From NCBI RefSeq assembly GCF_003073045.1, contig NC_037602.1, positions 10,030,464-10,094,463 of the forward strand: a DNA stretch of 64,000 nucleotides, given 5' to 3'. This document shows positions 37,760 through 50,900 of this stretch, piece by piece. The first letter of the stretch is position 1. Each line of letters opens with the position of its first letter. A program made the translations under genes and the position numbers. The notes below the pieces were generated by a model, which was not told the DNA's origin, ran no database searches, and saw only the letters and a program-made list of their open reading frames with translations. Source of the stretch: Pomacea canaliculata (lineage: Eukaryota; Mollusca; Gastropoda; Architaenioglossa; Ampullariidae).

Positions 37760-40339
37760 TGTTTTAATCCTTGGGGTCTGTAACACAGTCAGTTAAAACA
37801 TTGCCTTCACCACAGTGCTTCTGTTTCATTTATCAACAGTATCTCTCTCTTTTTAACTCTCAGTCATGTGTCAGTACTAAAATACAGTATGTTGCAATAG
37901 TACTACACTTACCTTTAGTACTACTGAAACGAAAAACTCCTGGTATAAAAGAGATTGTCCAGCAGGCAAGTTAATGCTTTCTTGAGGTCTAACCTTACTG
38001 AAAACAGCAATTTTAAGCGCAATCCCTACTTTTATGTTCAAAACAAATTTAACAAGTAGTGTTTATGAACTACTTTCAATTCTATTCCAGTGCTGAGTTG
38101 TCACATACCTTTATCTGTCTTTAGGTAACCTGCTGCCTGGGTACGTGTGCAGCTTCACCACCGATATATGGCAGCCATCTTGACTTTGGTTTTGACTTGT
38201 GACCGTTTCATGATTTATTATTAAACGAGATCAGGCTGGGCATGACGTGGAAATAATGTACAGTAGGTACCTTGAATTAGGCTAGAATTTTCTGGAATGA
38301 GATATCTTTATGGATGAGTGATGCGCCCATGGTGTAGCTCGCCATGAAAAAGGCGCAAATGCATGAATTAAGTCTTCACATTAGAGAGCAGCACGATGAT
38401 TTCGACACGGCACATTATGATTTAGTAAGTGTCGTGTCATGCTCCCTCGTGCTGCTTTGTTTGAGTGGAAAATGAGTGTCATGACCGTGTGTGCTGCGAC
38501 ATGACATGACAGTGATTATCTCCCCTGATCGTTATGGCGACAAAGGAAATTGACGTCAGAGAAAGTGAAACAAAAAGAAAGGAGAGCGAGAAGACAGAAG
38601 TGAGTGGTCAGACAGGACAAGTGACAGTCAATGAAAAGCGACTGTGAGGATTCTGTTGGATACCAGACCACGGACGTGTATAGGAGGACTGCTGTCTGTC
38701 TGCCAAGACCAACGCTTAGCCTCTTGCGAAATTCTCTGCTGTTAGTCACGGCGAGCCTAAACAAAGAATGTGAATAAACCGGAAGCTATTTCGTCTAATG
38801 CCTCGTTTTAGTATTTAATCTGAAATGGGAATAAACTGGAAGATTTCTTGTCTCATGCCTCGTTTTAGCAGTTAGCTGGAAAAAATCGTCTGCCAGCATC
38901 CAGGTATATTAGTTTGTGACCAGACTGCTGTGGACTGTTTATAATTTTCTATACATGGCGGCTGTGAGGATCTGAACGGATGTTTTACTGGGTGTATGAA
39001 AGTTAGTTTTTTTCTTTAAATCTTTAAATTAACATCTGTGTGCTCTTCTCATGTCGGTGCGCTCGCTCTTCCTGGCCCTTGAGAGGGGCATCAAACAGGA
39101 AAAGACTGTTGTGTCTGTGTTTTCATGCTGGAGCTCCGAACCTCACAGGAAAACTTTCTACAGAAACGACTGTAGCAAAAGACTTCAAGTCGACATATGT
39201 TGTTATGGTTTTAGAGTGTGTATGAAATACTTTCATCATTTTTTGTGTTGAATAGTTTTCAAAATTTATTTCTGAAATTCGGATTTTTTTCTGGTGGTAT
39301 TTTTTTTTTTTGTAACTGTAAACTGCGTGTGATAACACCCATTATTTGTGTTAGAGACTTTTACGATATGTCAGATGCAGCATATTTCTTTCTTTCTGTT
39401 CATTTATTTTTGCTTAGAAAATATTTAACATGCTCTAAATTTTTATTTTTAATAGGAATATTTATTTTTTTAAATCTCTTTTAAAAGTTGCTAGTCAGCT
39501 ACGGATATATATATATATTTACCTTCAATTCACATTATAAAAGCAGACAGAGGAATATTTTCTAGCTTTACAGGTGGTTTATTACTATCAAAGACAAAGT
39601 CTTAGCACATCGAGGAATTCATTTACAGACATTAAGTTTGGCACATTAATAATTCAAAGTAGGCATACACATGTATGCACTACACGCACTCACGCACACA
39701 CCCGCGAGTGAGCGCGCACGCACGTATGCATGCACGAAGAGAAAGAGAAGGAAAGACATGTTTCTTGGTAAGGCCATGTAGACTATTTGATCATAGTTAA
39801 ACAATAACTCTTACGATAATTTCTGCGAGTGTTAATACAAAAATAACGAAATTTACACAACAACGTCAAAAGAGATAAGTAATTACAGTTTGAATTAATT
39901 ATATACATTTCAGGCAAACAAACAAATTCAAGTTTGTATTCAATTTTGTACAACTCTTGTATACAATCATACGCACACACTCACAAACATATTAGTGACT
40001 TTAGTGCTTCTTCACACGCTCCCACTACAACGCACGTGATGTTGAATGGGAAAACGAGGACGAGAGGCAGATGAGGGGAAGGAGATGAGAGATGGGGAAT
40101 GAGCGAGACAGAGTTTGCACAAGGTTCTTAGTCAAACCATACGTTTGCTAAATAAACCAAAAGCTAGATACGTTACGTGAAGGTCTGACACCCTGATGGT
40201 GCGTGGAAGGTCCTGGACTTGCAGCTTAGTCTTAGCTCGAGTAAGCAATGAATATGTTGTTTGTCTGCTTCATTAGTGCATTACCACGTGTCAGGACACA
40301 CAGTGTTTTTTAAGGTTAATGAGGTTTCATTATCAGTTT
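37760..40339. other. Intergenic region between SLC22 copies 2 and 3, proximal part
   Basis: Probably contains the promoter and a noncoding first exon of SLC22 copy 2, because a good donor (AAAG|GTATGT on the minus strand) ends at 38109. Beyond that I see no gene. An (AT)n stretch lies near 39506-39520 and a CA/GC alternating stretch at 39665-39735. Confidence 0.4.
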
Positions 40340-41065
40340 TCTTAGTCATCATCTAGAAGTATTGCGTCTCATTTGTTCTGTCTAAACTAGACTACTCAAA
40401 CTCCCTTCTTGCTTGCTGTCCACAAGTACCTCATCCGCACGCTTGAGAAAGTCCACAACTCAGCTGCTCGTCTTGTTTTCCGAACTCGCAAATGTAAACA
40501 TGTGACACCACTTCTTCGCTCTCTTCATTGGATACCAGTTAAACTAGAATAGACTACAAGCTCTCAACTCTATGATATGATTTTTTGAAGGCTCTTCCCC
40601 CAGCTACTTTACTGAAATATTGTCTGTCCACACTCCTGACCGGAACCTTCTCTCCCCATCAGATTCACATTCTCTTTTCCCTCCCGCAAAGACAGTCACA
40701 TACAAGGGACGTCCTCCCTTTGTGTAGCTGACCAGTGGAACTCTCTTCCACATCACATTCGCCACTCGGACTCCAAGGCTACATTCAAACACTCTCTGAA
40801 AACATATCTGTTGACAAAGTACTATCCCTGAAATACTATCCTTAACCCCCTTGTAATATTGCTCACCATCATGTACCTTCCTCCATTTTGCGTTCAACTC
40901 TTGTACTTCAAATCTTTATGTTGTTCAGTGTGTCCATACGTACCTCACTGTCCACTGGCTGTTATCTTTCATTTATCATTACTGGTCTTCACGGAGAGTG
41001 TTATCTATCTGGTCGTGGTGCTGCGCATTATAAATACCCGTTCTTATTCTTATTCTTACAGAATC
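40340..41065 (+). mobile_element. 5'-truncated LINE 3' end (Jockey/CR1-type reverse transcriptase C-terminus), degenerate
   Basis: Conceptual translation with several frame changes and stops gives the stereotyped end of a non-LTR retrotransposon ORF2: LDYSNSLLA, then NSAARLVFRTRK, VTPLLRSLHWIPV, YKLSTL and WNSLPHHIRHSDSKATFKHS. It is followed by a 3' UTR and a TTCTTATTCTTATTCTTA tail ending near 41065, typical of target-primed insertion. Only the last ~700 bp of the element remain and they cannot encode protein. The 5' boundary is approximate and the superfamily is inferred. Confidence 0.75.
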
Positions 41066-41805
41066 AAGCTGTCCACTAATCTTTTATTGCAATTTGCTGA
41101 TGGAAGGATAATAATAAAAAGAACCTTGTCGGTCCTTTGTGGTGGGGCAGGGTTAATAAATATTATATTAGTATTCTGATGCACAGCCTTTCGTGCAGAG
41201 CTATACAGACATCTTTTTAAGACAGTTCTTTGTATGTTCCTTGTCACATTAGCAAACTTGCTTTATCACTAATACATCAGGCAGTCCTCTTACAGAAATT
41301 GTTCTCAAGCTGCAGCAGCTAGTAAAATGAGACACGCCCGTCCAGAGCTTAAAACTTATTTTCTTTCTGGGTGTCTGTCGATGAAATATAAGTCCTTGAG
41401 GTCAGAATGAAACGGTTTTCTGGAATTAAGACTTTTTACTTCTTAAGTAATTTTCTAAATAAGTCCTCTTTTCTAGTTAATAAAATGTCGACACAATAAA
41501 TAAGTTAATCTAAAATGTATTGACAAAGATTAGAAAACCAGCTGTGAGCTTACAGATTTCTCTAATCTTTACTGATGATAATGATGATGATGATGATGAT
41601 CGACACCTTTAAATTGTACAGGGTTATATCTCAAACCAATCAAACCAGAAAAGTACAAGAATTATTTATATACAACCTACTTAGGATGATATAGCTGTTG
41701 TTGGTTCTATTACTAGAATTGCTAACAACAATAAGACGAAAAGGATAAGGCGAAATGATTTGTTACAAATCTCTTTTCTGGAGCCAAAGCAGAAGGCGAC
41801 AGTTA
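41066..41805. other. Intergenic region downstream of SLC22 copy 3
   Basis: About 740 bp between the LINE fragment and the stop codon of copy 3. It includes a (GAT)n microsatellite at about 41573-41600. No gene is visible; the part nearest 41805 is probably the 3' UTR of copy 3. Confidence 0.4.
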
Positions 41806-44800
41806 TTATACTGCAACCATTTCTTGGTCTGCTTCTGAAGATTTGCACTTCTGAACAGATGGGGACTTCGCTACACACCAAGCCTCAATGTCAGCAACAG
41901 TCTGTGCGAGTTCTCTGCCCTTGGTCTCCGGCAGAAGGCGCAGCATGAGCACCGCCAAGATACAGCAAGTGCCATAAATAGCGCAAGGCAACCAGACCCC
42001 AACTTCCGCCTGGTACGACAAACGATAATTTTTGAATGTTGTTGTAGACAGGATAATTAATTAGAATTATCAGGAAGGAATTGTGTCAAAAATATATATT
42101 TTAAAAAAAATCGTAATCAAAAGAAACGCATATGGTGTGATTATGTGTTCTACATTATTTACTCACACTCACTAATGCACGTGCACACAGACGTGAGTAA
42201 TCTATGCAGTCAAATGCATGCCAATGTAGTGTGCATACGGAAAATTTATAGATATTTGGAACAAGCTAGAGAGAAATACAGGCTGGCAGAAATGAAAGCA
42301 CACGGACAATCACATGAGCAGAGAAACAAAGAGTTAGAATTTTTCCTGTTTGCTAACAAGAAGAAATGCACAATGTTAAAGGAAGCTGATTAGCTAACAC
42401 TCTCACACCCTACCAAGAAAGTTGTGAACGGAGCAAGCATCCCACCGAACGTCAATCCGGCCGTGGACAATCCCAGAGCAAAGTTTCTGAGCACAAAAGA
42501 AACTTGTTTTCAAATGATGACAATCCAATTTTGACAGGCTGCATGATACAAGACACAATTCTTAAAAAATTTTTTTATGATGACAAAGACATCGAGACCA
42601 ATTAGCAACGTTTGAATTCTGCTTGCTTAAGAACCATTGTAATGCTACTTTGTTCTGCCTGAGCAATTCTAATATATAGTATATTTGAGCAAACAGACGC
42701 TTAAATGGTGTTGTGTACTCTTTCTATAAAACTATATGAATATAGTAAAATGCCTATAGGCTTTTTAAATAAGACATACTTTGTGCAAACGGTCCCGAAA
42801 TATTAATTGTGTCAACTCTATTATGGAAAGTTAAAATAATACTTGAATACTTGTATGTATCTACAGTTACCTACCTTATCTTTGTGGGGAAAAGCTCAGG
42901 TATATACAGGAAAAGACAACTCGTCGATCCACCGATACCAAAGCGTGCGAACATAGCAAACACGGTTCCAAGTATATGGAGGATATTGCTGTCTGATAAA
43001 CAGGAAACAAGAAATATTATGCGACAACCAAGTTTTTTCCCCTTTTTAAAATCATTTTGTTTTCTTGACTTGTTTTACTTGGATTTGTCTAAATGTAACG
43101 CATTGAAACTATGATAGTAAATTATCCCTTTCTTCAAAGTAAAAAGGAAATTTCCATTGAATGATTAGTTAAATGTTAAAAGTACATCGGGGACACACGT
43201 TATGTAGTAGTCAGAATGGGTCAATCATTTCTTAGAGTACATATGTTTGCTGGCCTGTATCTCATTTAATCATGGTGTGCCAATGTCAACCACGCATTCG
43301 AAAAAAAATTTAAATTGCGTTTGTACCTTTAAAGCTCACAGTAATACTTCTTGCTGTGAGACTTGTACCAGTAATAAACAAGAAGATGGAAGTGGTCAGC
43401 TTTCTTCCCAACCTGAAAATTACATCAAAAGGTGTCTTGAACGTTGAAATGATGAACGATGAGCTAAATGTTAATTTTTTTCATGTGGTGTTTGCATTTA
43501 TTTGATAATTCTTTCACGGTCTTTTCCTTTCGAGCGGTCGCCACAGTTCGGCTAGCTCTCCTTTCTTGAATCAAATACTTGTTTTATTTTTTTTTGTTTG
43601 TTTGTTGCTTTTTTTTCTCTCTCGACGCATGATTTTTTTCTTTGCATTTCTCTAATTTTTAGAGGTCAGGATTTTTCGATGTCAGAAGACAATCAACAAC
43701 CAAGCCATTTTCATTTCTAAAAAAAGTTCTCTTTTACTTGGAAACTTAAAAGAATGCTGCCGGCACATTAGAAAAATTAATTTGATGACACTACGCTTAA
43801 ATACACCAACAGCAACGGTCATACAAGTGATAAATAATAATTTTTTCTGACACTTATTTGAACAATCTTGGCAATATTGCTATCATAAAATTATTTCTGA
43901 TTATTAACTCTTATATTAGCAAGCAGGTCTGGCAAAGGAAACGCAGTTCACTTCTTTATATTCGCCAGAGAATTCCCCTTCTGTCAGCCTCGGCATAATT
44001 CTCCCACAAATGTGCCATGAAGAAGGGTCTTGGAGTGCTGTACCGTGTCACGTGGCCGAACTAAACAAGTTTTCATTATATTAATGTTGCCAGAAGAGGT
44101 CTGGAAGCTTGCTTTGGATGAGAGCATATGCCATGAGGAGTTGTCGGTCTTTTGTTAGAAAATTTAAGAGCAACTGTTCTACAATTCTCTTCTCTACAAT
44201 AATGGTCACAAATCATCAGGTAACTGCTCCAAGAATGAAATGATTTCATATTTTTGAAGAGTTTAAGAAGGATCTTTGCAGGGTTAGACAACTACTAATT
44301 ACACTGGAAAAAGCAGTTAGGGTTACAAATCATCTGCAAACTTTGTTTTGTGGTCTGCACCTACCTCTCGAGCAAAAAGAACATCAGCACACACGAAGTT
44401 CCCTCTATGAAGGTACTGAGGAAGAAGTTGATATACAGGTTTCCAGCAAGCGACGCCGTGTTCAGATAGAGAGACATATAGATCAAGCTGTCTACAAAAG
44501 AAACAAAAATGAAAACAAACAAAAATTTCCTCAGATGCCAGTTACTGAAGAGCTGCCTGATTGGAGTCTGTTGTTCGGTCGGGTCTGGAGGAATGGTTCT
44601 GACCAGGGAAGCTGTGGGGCTAACGTTTGCTCTTTTGTCGGCCGTTGCATCCAGGGTACCCTTGTCTGTGTCCCTCTTCTGTTGCCAGCTTCTTTGTGGC
44701 TTGCCGAGATTTCTAGCTGCAGGTCTCGAAACACGTCCAAGACTTCTGGAAATTCTTGTGGTTCCACCTGGCGGCCTTTTCCATAACCCTCAAGAACTCT

Positions 44801-47800
44801 TTGATCTTGCCAGCAGCAATCAGCCATCTTAGAGGTTCTGATAAAAAGCTAAAGTTTCAAAAAAGTCTTAGTTTCATTCTTTGATGTGCTTATAACAAAC
44901 ATCAGTACAAGATAATGAGCATGTACAGTTAACTCTGTTCGATAGACACTCAACCCAATGGCAAGAAATTTGTAGAGTTCAAGACACGGATGAAAGAAGT
45001 AATAATGTCTTTGAAAACTTCTCTCTGGCCTCTATCCTCTCGTCTCTCTCACACACACACACACTTGTCTAGCTGGCTGGTTATTTATCTGACGTCTGTT
45101 TTTTTTTATAAAAAAAAGACATTGATTAACAGAAACGTATAGATATGGATCACAAAAAAGTTTTGATTTAAAGAACTTTATAATCCTTATGTGTTTGTTT
45201 TCTTCTGCTTTGGTTATAATCCATACTAGGTATAAATTTGAGAAGGGGACGCCCATGGGATTTGTGTGTGTGTGTGTAATATCTCACATGATCTGTGGGA
45301 TGACCACCAGCGGAGCTACGGCGAAGGCAAGCTGCAGAACTCGCCAGGACTTGTGACGCAAGACGAAAGCCAGTGGCGCCACCGTCATCATGCAGCCTGA
45401 CCACAGCAGGGTGCTGCCGAAGCCACCCACGTACCCGCGATACCTGGCCGGAAACAGCTCCACCCCAGCCAGTCACGGCGATCAGTCCCAGACCCTGTCA
45501 ACAGAGACTTGAACATCCCACCAATCCCTTACACACCTACTGTCCCACCAACGGTTTTCCCACCCGTCACAGTTTGAATGTTTGAATACCTTCCTATTGC
45601 CTCCTACTTATTTATATACACAGCTATAGTATGTGTTGTGACTAATCAGCTGCTCAACTCGTATTCTGATTCCAATCATCTTCTCTGACCTTACATCCTT
45701 TATCGTAACATCGAAATCGTCGTCAGACGATTGTCCATAACTAGCACACGAGGGTGGGTAGGAGGGTGGGTGATGCGAGGAAGCTGCATCTTGTCCCGGG
45801 TGATCAATCAAACTGACTTACCGGCGCGCACAAGCCAGCGGCGAACTTCAAGACGAGAAGGAGGATGTAGGAGGGGGTGAAAGACGCCGCCACAAACCAA
45901 GTCAGAGCCAGGAACTGACAGACGACCATGATCCTCTTGCGGCCGTAACGGTCTGACAAGGCAGGAAACAAAAACGACCCCAGGCCGGTTCCCAGAGAAT
46001 ACGCCGTGTGAAGAATGCTGAAGAGAGGAGCGTGCTCACAGACGAGGTCAAACTGCAACAGGTCACAGGGCAAGTAGGACTTGACAAGTGATATGTCGAG
46101 CGAGGCAGGAACAATTAGATTATCTTTATCTATAGTGCGGTGCCTTACTGATGTTCATTTGTCTTAATGATTGTCACTTAGCAGTCTGTGGTCATGTGTG
46201 TGTGTTTATCTGACCATTGATTGTATGCAAATAAACACGCCTCCGCCAGGATCCAAAATAACTTTTGTAGGAGTACTTCATTTGTGGTGAATTTGTAGAC
46301 CATGTTTGATTCATGAGATTTGCTTCGGATTAGGGTTAGTTTGCATATTTTACCCCTATAAGATGTTTCAAATTTGAAACAATTCTATTACATAACCAGG
46401 CAATTATTATAAAACCACGAACTAATATCCCTGGAGAAGTGGCAGACGATTTTTTTCACTTAACTGCTAGAACGAGGCTGGGAACCACAAAACTACCGTT
46501 TTTTTCACATTTCAGATGAACTACTAAAAAGAGGCAGGAAACCACATAGGTTCCGGTTTATTCACATTCTTTGTTTGTCTTAACAATGTATCTCAAACTT
46601 TTCACTTGCCTCTGACATGACGGACGCGTCTTTAGGACGGTCATACTCCATTCCATAAAGACATGGATAGGTGCTAACGGTGATGGCACCACTGCTGTTG
46701 GTGTGGATGCTGATGCTGCATTCTTCATACCTTACTACTGAAGAGTTCTGGCTGGCGTGATTAAACTCTGTTATAATGACATCACTGTTGTTACCTGGCC
46801 TGGCACAGCGGTGAGAAACTGGAATACCTGATGGATAACCACACAGTCGGAAGATGAAGATGAAATCTGAAGGTAAACCGCCATCTCTAGGACCATCATA
46901 AGTATCATGACTAACATTATCACTAAAGCACTAAAGCACTATCCTAAATATCATCACTAACGGTATCATTAAATCATTTATTATCATCATCATCATCTAC
47001 AAAAACCAGCGATTGTGTCTACAAATTTTGAACACATTGTCCAACCGACTAAAACGCATTGAAACAACTCGTAACATCTTTTGGCAGCCATAAACGGGAT
47101 TCTAGCAAATACTTTCTTCCTTGTGTCTGTGTGTGTCTCCCTCTCTTCACGCTACCCTCTTTGGCCACTGACAACCCCTCAATCGATTACATTTACCAAT
47201 GAACACGATGCTGAGAGCCTGGTAAGCATCCGTCAGGTAGACGCTGTAGAAGAGGCAACACTGGACGATGGAGAACAAACCTAACGGCCCAAGCGCGTTG
47301 AGCACCGGGTCGATCTCGGCGCCGCCTCCGCTCTCCAACTTCTCTGCCTGAAAATAAACATTTCATCGCCCAAGTCTCGCCACACATCAAAGCAGGAGTC
47401 CTGCGCTAAAAACTCGCCGAAACTTTATACTCCCTCTAGCCTGGGCTGCAGAGACTGAGAGGACTGATGCGTGGGAGGGATTTTGTAGAAGAGGTTGTAG
47501 ATGGACCCACAAATCAGTTGGGAACCTCAGCTACCGAAGGACCGACAGTGTAATGTAAACTGTTAACAACAACAACAACATAGCTAGAACTGCAGACTTG
47601 TAGAGAAAAAAAAGATATTGGAGAGAAACAAACCAGTATTACTCACCAACATCGTTCAAGGTATATGCCGCATTGATGAATATTAAACAGAAGGCGTAGG
47701 CGAAGGGGACAGAATTATCGACCACGATCTTTAAGTTGTTACTTACTGCGTACATCCACTCTAAGCTACAAGTGGCCTCCCCTCAAGCTGACTTGTGACC

Positions 47801-47927
47801 ACAGAAAGTGTTCCATCCTTACTTGGAGCCTGCTGTAAGCCACTGATCGTGCGAGGTGGCGGCGGATAAGAAAAATACTCACCATATCGATTGCCTGGGG
47901 CAACAAACGCTCGGGATCACCAATCAT
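41806..47927 (-). CDS. SLC22-family organic ion transporter, copy 3 (frame-broken in two exons; possible pseudogene)
   Basis: Third tandem paralogue. Exons: 47927-47883, 47347-47197, 46827-46610, 46052-45822, 45494-45288, 44848-44365, 43412-43327, 42992-42875, 42486-42414, 42009-41806. The start chosen is the ATG at 47927, preceded in frame by TAA; a second in-frame ATG ends the first coding exon. Seen: cysteine-rich loop, SDRYGRKR (about 171-178), SEPLRWL, RLGRKLT, IPELFPTKIR, PETKGRELAQT. Breaks: the 45494-45288 exon is 207 nt instead of 206, with an extra base at GG 45469-45470 (VTAG..VELFPA only reads across that base). In the 44848-44365 exon three frames are needed: RWNHKNFQK, then VLDVFRDLQ, then RQLFSNWHLRKFLF. 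The intron that separates coding exons 5 and 6 in the other copies is absent here. The intron after 46610 has a GC donor. Confidence 0.82.
45041..45064. repeat. (CA)n microsatellite in SLC22 copy 3 intron
   Basis: CTCTC followed by about eight CA units; a (GT)n tract follows at 45262-45278 in the same intron. Confidence 0.85.
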
Positions 47928-50900
47928 CTTTTATTCTATGAGAGAAGATTCTGATAACTGGGTATCCAGCAGCGGCGATAACGTGGCCATTCATCTGCCT
48001 TGTTTCACTCACCCACGGGCACATTGGCAGTAGACCATGCAAGATGAACTCAACAGTTCAAGACCTTGGCGTTTCCTTCTAGAACTAGTTTCTAAACTCG
48101 AATAAAATTTTAACGATTTTATGTTCGTATCTTAAAACCAGGCACTTTTGTGCCAAAATATAATTCAGTTATGAACTTAAATATATACAGTATGAATTAT
48201 TAATGATTTATAATAAATAATTTAATTCGCTAATAGAAAACTTGTACACGGCATCATAGATTCATAAAGATGGACGAATAATTGAAATGGTTCAATGCCA
48301 GGAGGTCACACTGACAGAGAAATTTTATACTACACAATCTATTTATCTGTGGATAAGAGAGATAAATCGATATATTATTATTTACAAAGTATCAAATTTT
48401 GGGTGGTTTTAAATTCGAGATTCTATTAAGTGTATGAATCCGCGCAAGACGCGCCCGCTGGGTTATTGCGCAGTCTGAGCAGTTTTGTCTTCCTGCTAGC
48501 CTCATAATTGTCGATAATTCAATGTATCTCAGGAAAACACATTTGCATTGGGCCATAATTGCCTCCCCCTTTCGCCCATCAGCTCCTTGTTTTATTTCTT
48601 TCTTTTTTTTTCCCCTGCTCCTCCCTACCGTGCCCAACAAATTCTGTTTGCTGTTGGAATTTCCCAAAGCAGGACAAATTGCAGCCGGCCATTCTCAAAT
48701 CACTGAGGGCAAACACGAACATCACGCAGTTGTTTGACCTCAGATTTGTACCTAAAGTTGGGAAAGATTTGTATAGCTGAAAAACACCTTGTTCATTGTT
48801 CGAGGACTTATCTGGTCTCTCAAGTCAAAACAACACACTCCCTATTGTCAATCAGAGACCTTAGATAACTAAGATCGGGTTCAGTTCCGGTCGAGAGAAA
48901 TGTTAAGACCATTGCATGGCATAGTCCCAAAAGAGGCAAAATTGCACTAATTTGTCATGTTTTATGTACAAACCAGTGGAAAGGCGAAACCCAACCATCT
49001 ACTTCCACTGTCTTTTTGATTCCTTAAATTCCAGCCACCAACTGGCTAATGAGTGGACAAGAAATTTTTCCAGTAGTTGGCCAGAACAAGCCTCCAACCA
49101 GTGACCTTACTCTTCAAAGTTGATTAACTGACAGCATTGCTAAGGAAGCTCTCTGTAGGTGTTAAACAATCTCCACCATCCCCACCTGCAGTTCCTTCTT
49201 CACCCCTCCTCCCTGCAAGTCACGGGACAACCCCCGAGACAAGAAATCGAGGGGAATGTGTGCTACTAAATCAACATTAGGTTCACTTGGTGCAGTTTTT
49301 CAGTGCCTTCGACCTTTCTTGTGCTCTTGGTATTTTGGTAATCGATAGAAAAGTTTGCGTGAAAAAGTGTTTTTCATTTAACTCTCCACTCATGTGCAGT
49401 CCTTAGTTATCATAACCTGTTTGACTAAACTGCAAGTTTTTCGGCAAAAAATCGCTGAAACGTGTGCAAAACCTAAGTGGTAATGTGTGCCAAGTGTGAA
49501 TTGTCTGCAAATTATTCAGTTCGTTTCAAGAAGGACTACATATTCAAGCGAGAGCACGTGCATAAAATGTTTATCTTACTGTTAAGATACTGTACCTCTG
49601 TGAAATCGAGAAAATAATGTTGCTAGACCTTGTATTCTAGTGACAGTGAACTGTGGTTGACTGTAACTATAACATGACATGTAAAAGTCGTTAGAAAACC
49701 CTTTCCTTCCCCCTCATATTACCCACCCCTTTATAAGAAATCACATACCTATCTGCTGGAGGGGTAGAGAAATGATGGAGGGAAGATGGAAGTTTTCTAG
49801 TTTAAGCTTTAAACAGACGGGCGTGTGCCTTAAACTCCTTGACTACAAAGACTCCCTCAAGGAAAAGCTTTAAGATGCACTCGGAGGCCGGTGTAGCCTG
49901 GCAGGTCAGTGATCCCGTAACTGCCACAAGCCATAAACATATCAGCCTGGTGTGTTGAGTCCACAGCCCGACACACACACACAGACAGGATGGCGATAAC
50001 ATTTTCACGACCGCAGACGGCGGCATATACATTGTCATAAAGAGGGCAATATATATATATGTACTCTTGTATCGGGGTAGCTTGTACTTCTGGCAGTTAT
50101 GTTAAGCATGTGCTCATGTTGTTATGCGTGTTACCTTTTGTGTGTGTTGCATTAGAAGTCGTTCATATATGTGTTTATAGTACAATCACATTGTTGGCAT
50201 GGTGTTAGCATAGTGTGTAACTCACTAGATTTATGTACATATACATAGAGTTGGTGACATACAGAGAGAGAGGGGGTAGAGAGAGAAAGTCATTTGTAGT
50301 TTTATCTCGTAAACATGTCCTTTCATGATCTTTCGCCCCACACTGGTTTTTCAAGGTCCGCTTTGTTTGCCTTTTCACAACTTTTATTATGAGAAAATGT
50401 TGGTAGCTGCATTGAACTGTTCTCATTATACTCGTCTGGCCGCTGTATTGTTTATTATAGTTATTATAGTACCGTTACCTAATTTTGTGTACCTACCATT
50501 GTTTGTTGCCTTCCCTGTCAGCCCGACTGCTACACTCGATATTGTGATATCTGTAGACTTCAGTGAGGACTGATATCCACCTCCTGCACTCAGCTGTAGT
50601 GTTACTTATTTGTGATGCGTAGATTATTCTATTCACCTCAGTCTTCATGAGGTCAGACGGTGGCCAGCTAGGTCATCGTATATTGTGTAGTACTGTGTGC
50701 CTCTGTCGCACCTGGTGTGGGGCCTCTCTCAATTATCATTGTTATGTAAATGTATGTACATGTATGCAATAAAAGCTTCAAAGCACGCGAGCACTGAACT
50801 ATAAAGATCAATGAATAATTCAAAATATTGCGCATCGAAAAAGATCGTAGTAAATTTACTTGCAATCATCTTATTTATTATCGTCTTATTTATATCGAAA

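Noticed and set aside
44531..44827. 98-codon minus-strand ORF as a separate gene
   Set aside because: It is one of the alternate frames of the SLC22 copy 3 loop exon; only its VLDVFRDLQ part is homologous to the paralogues.
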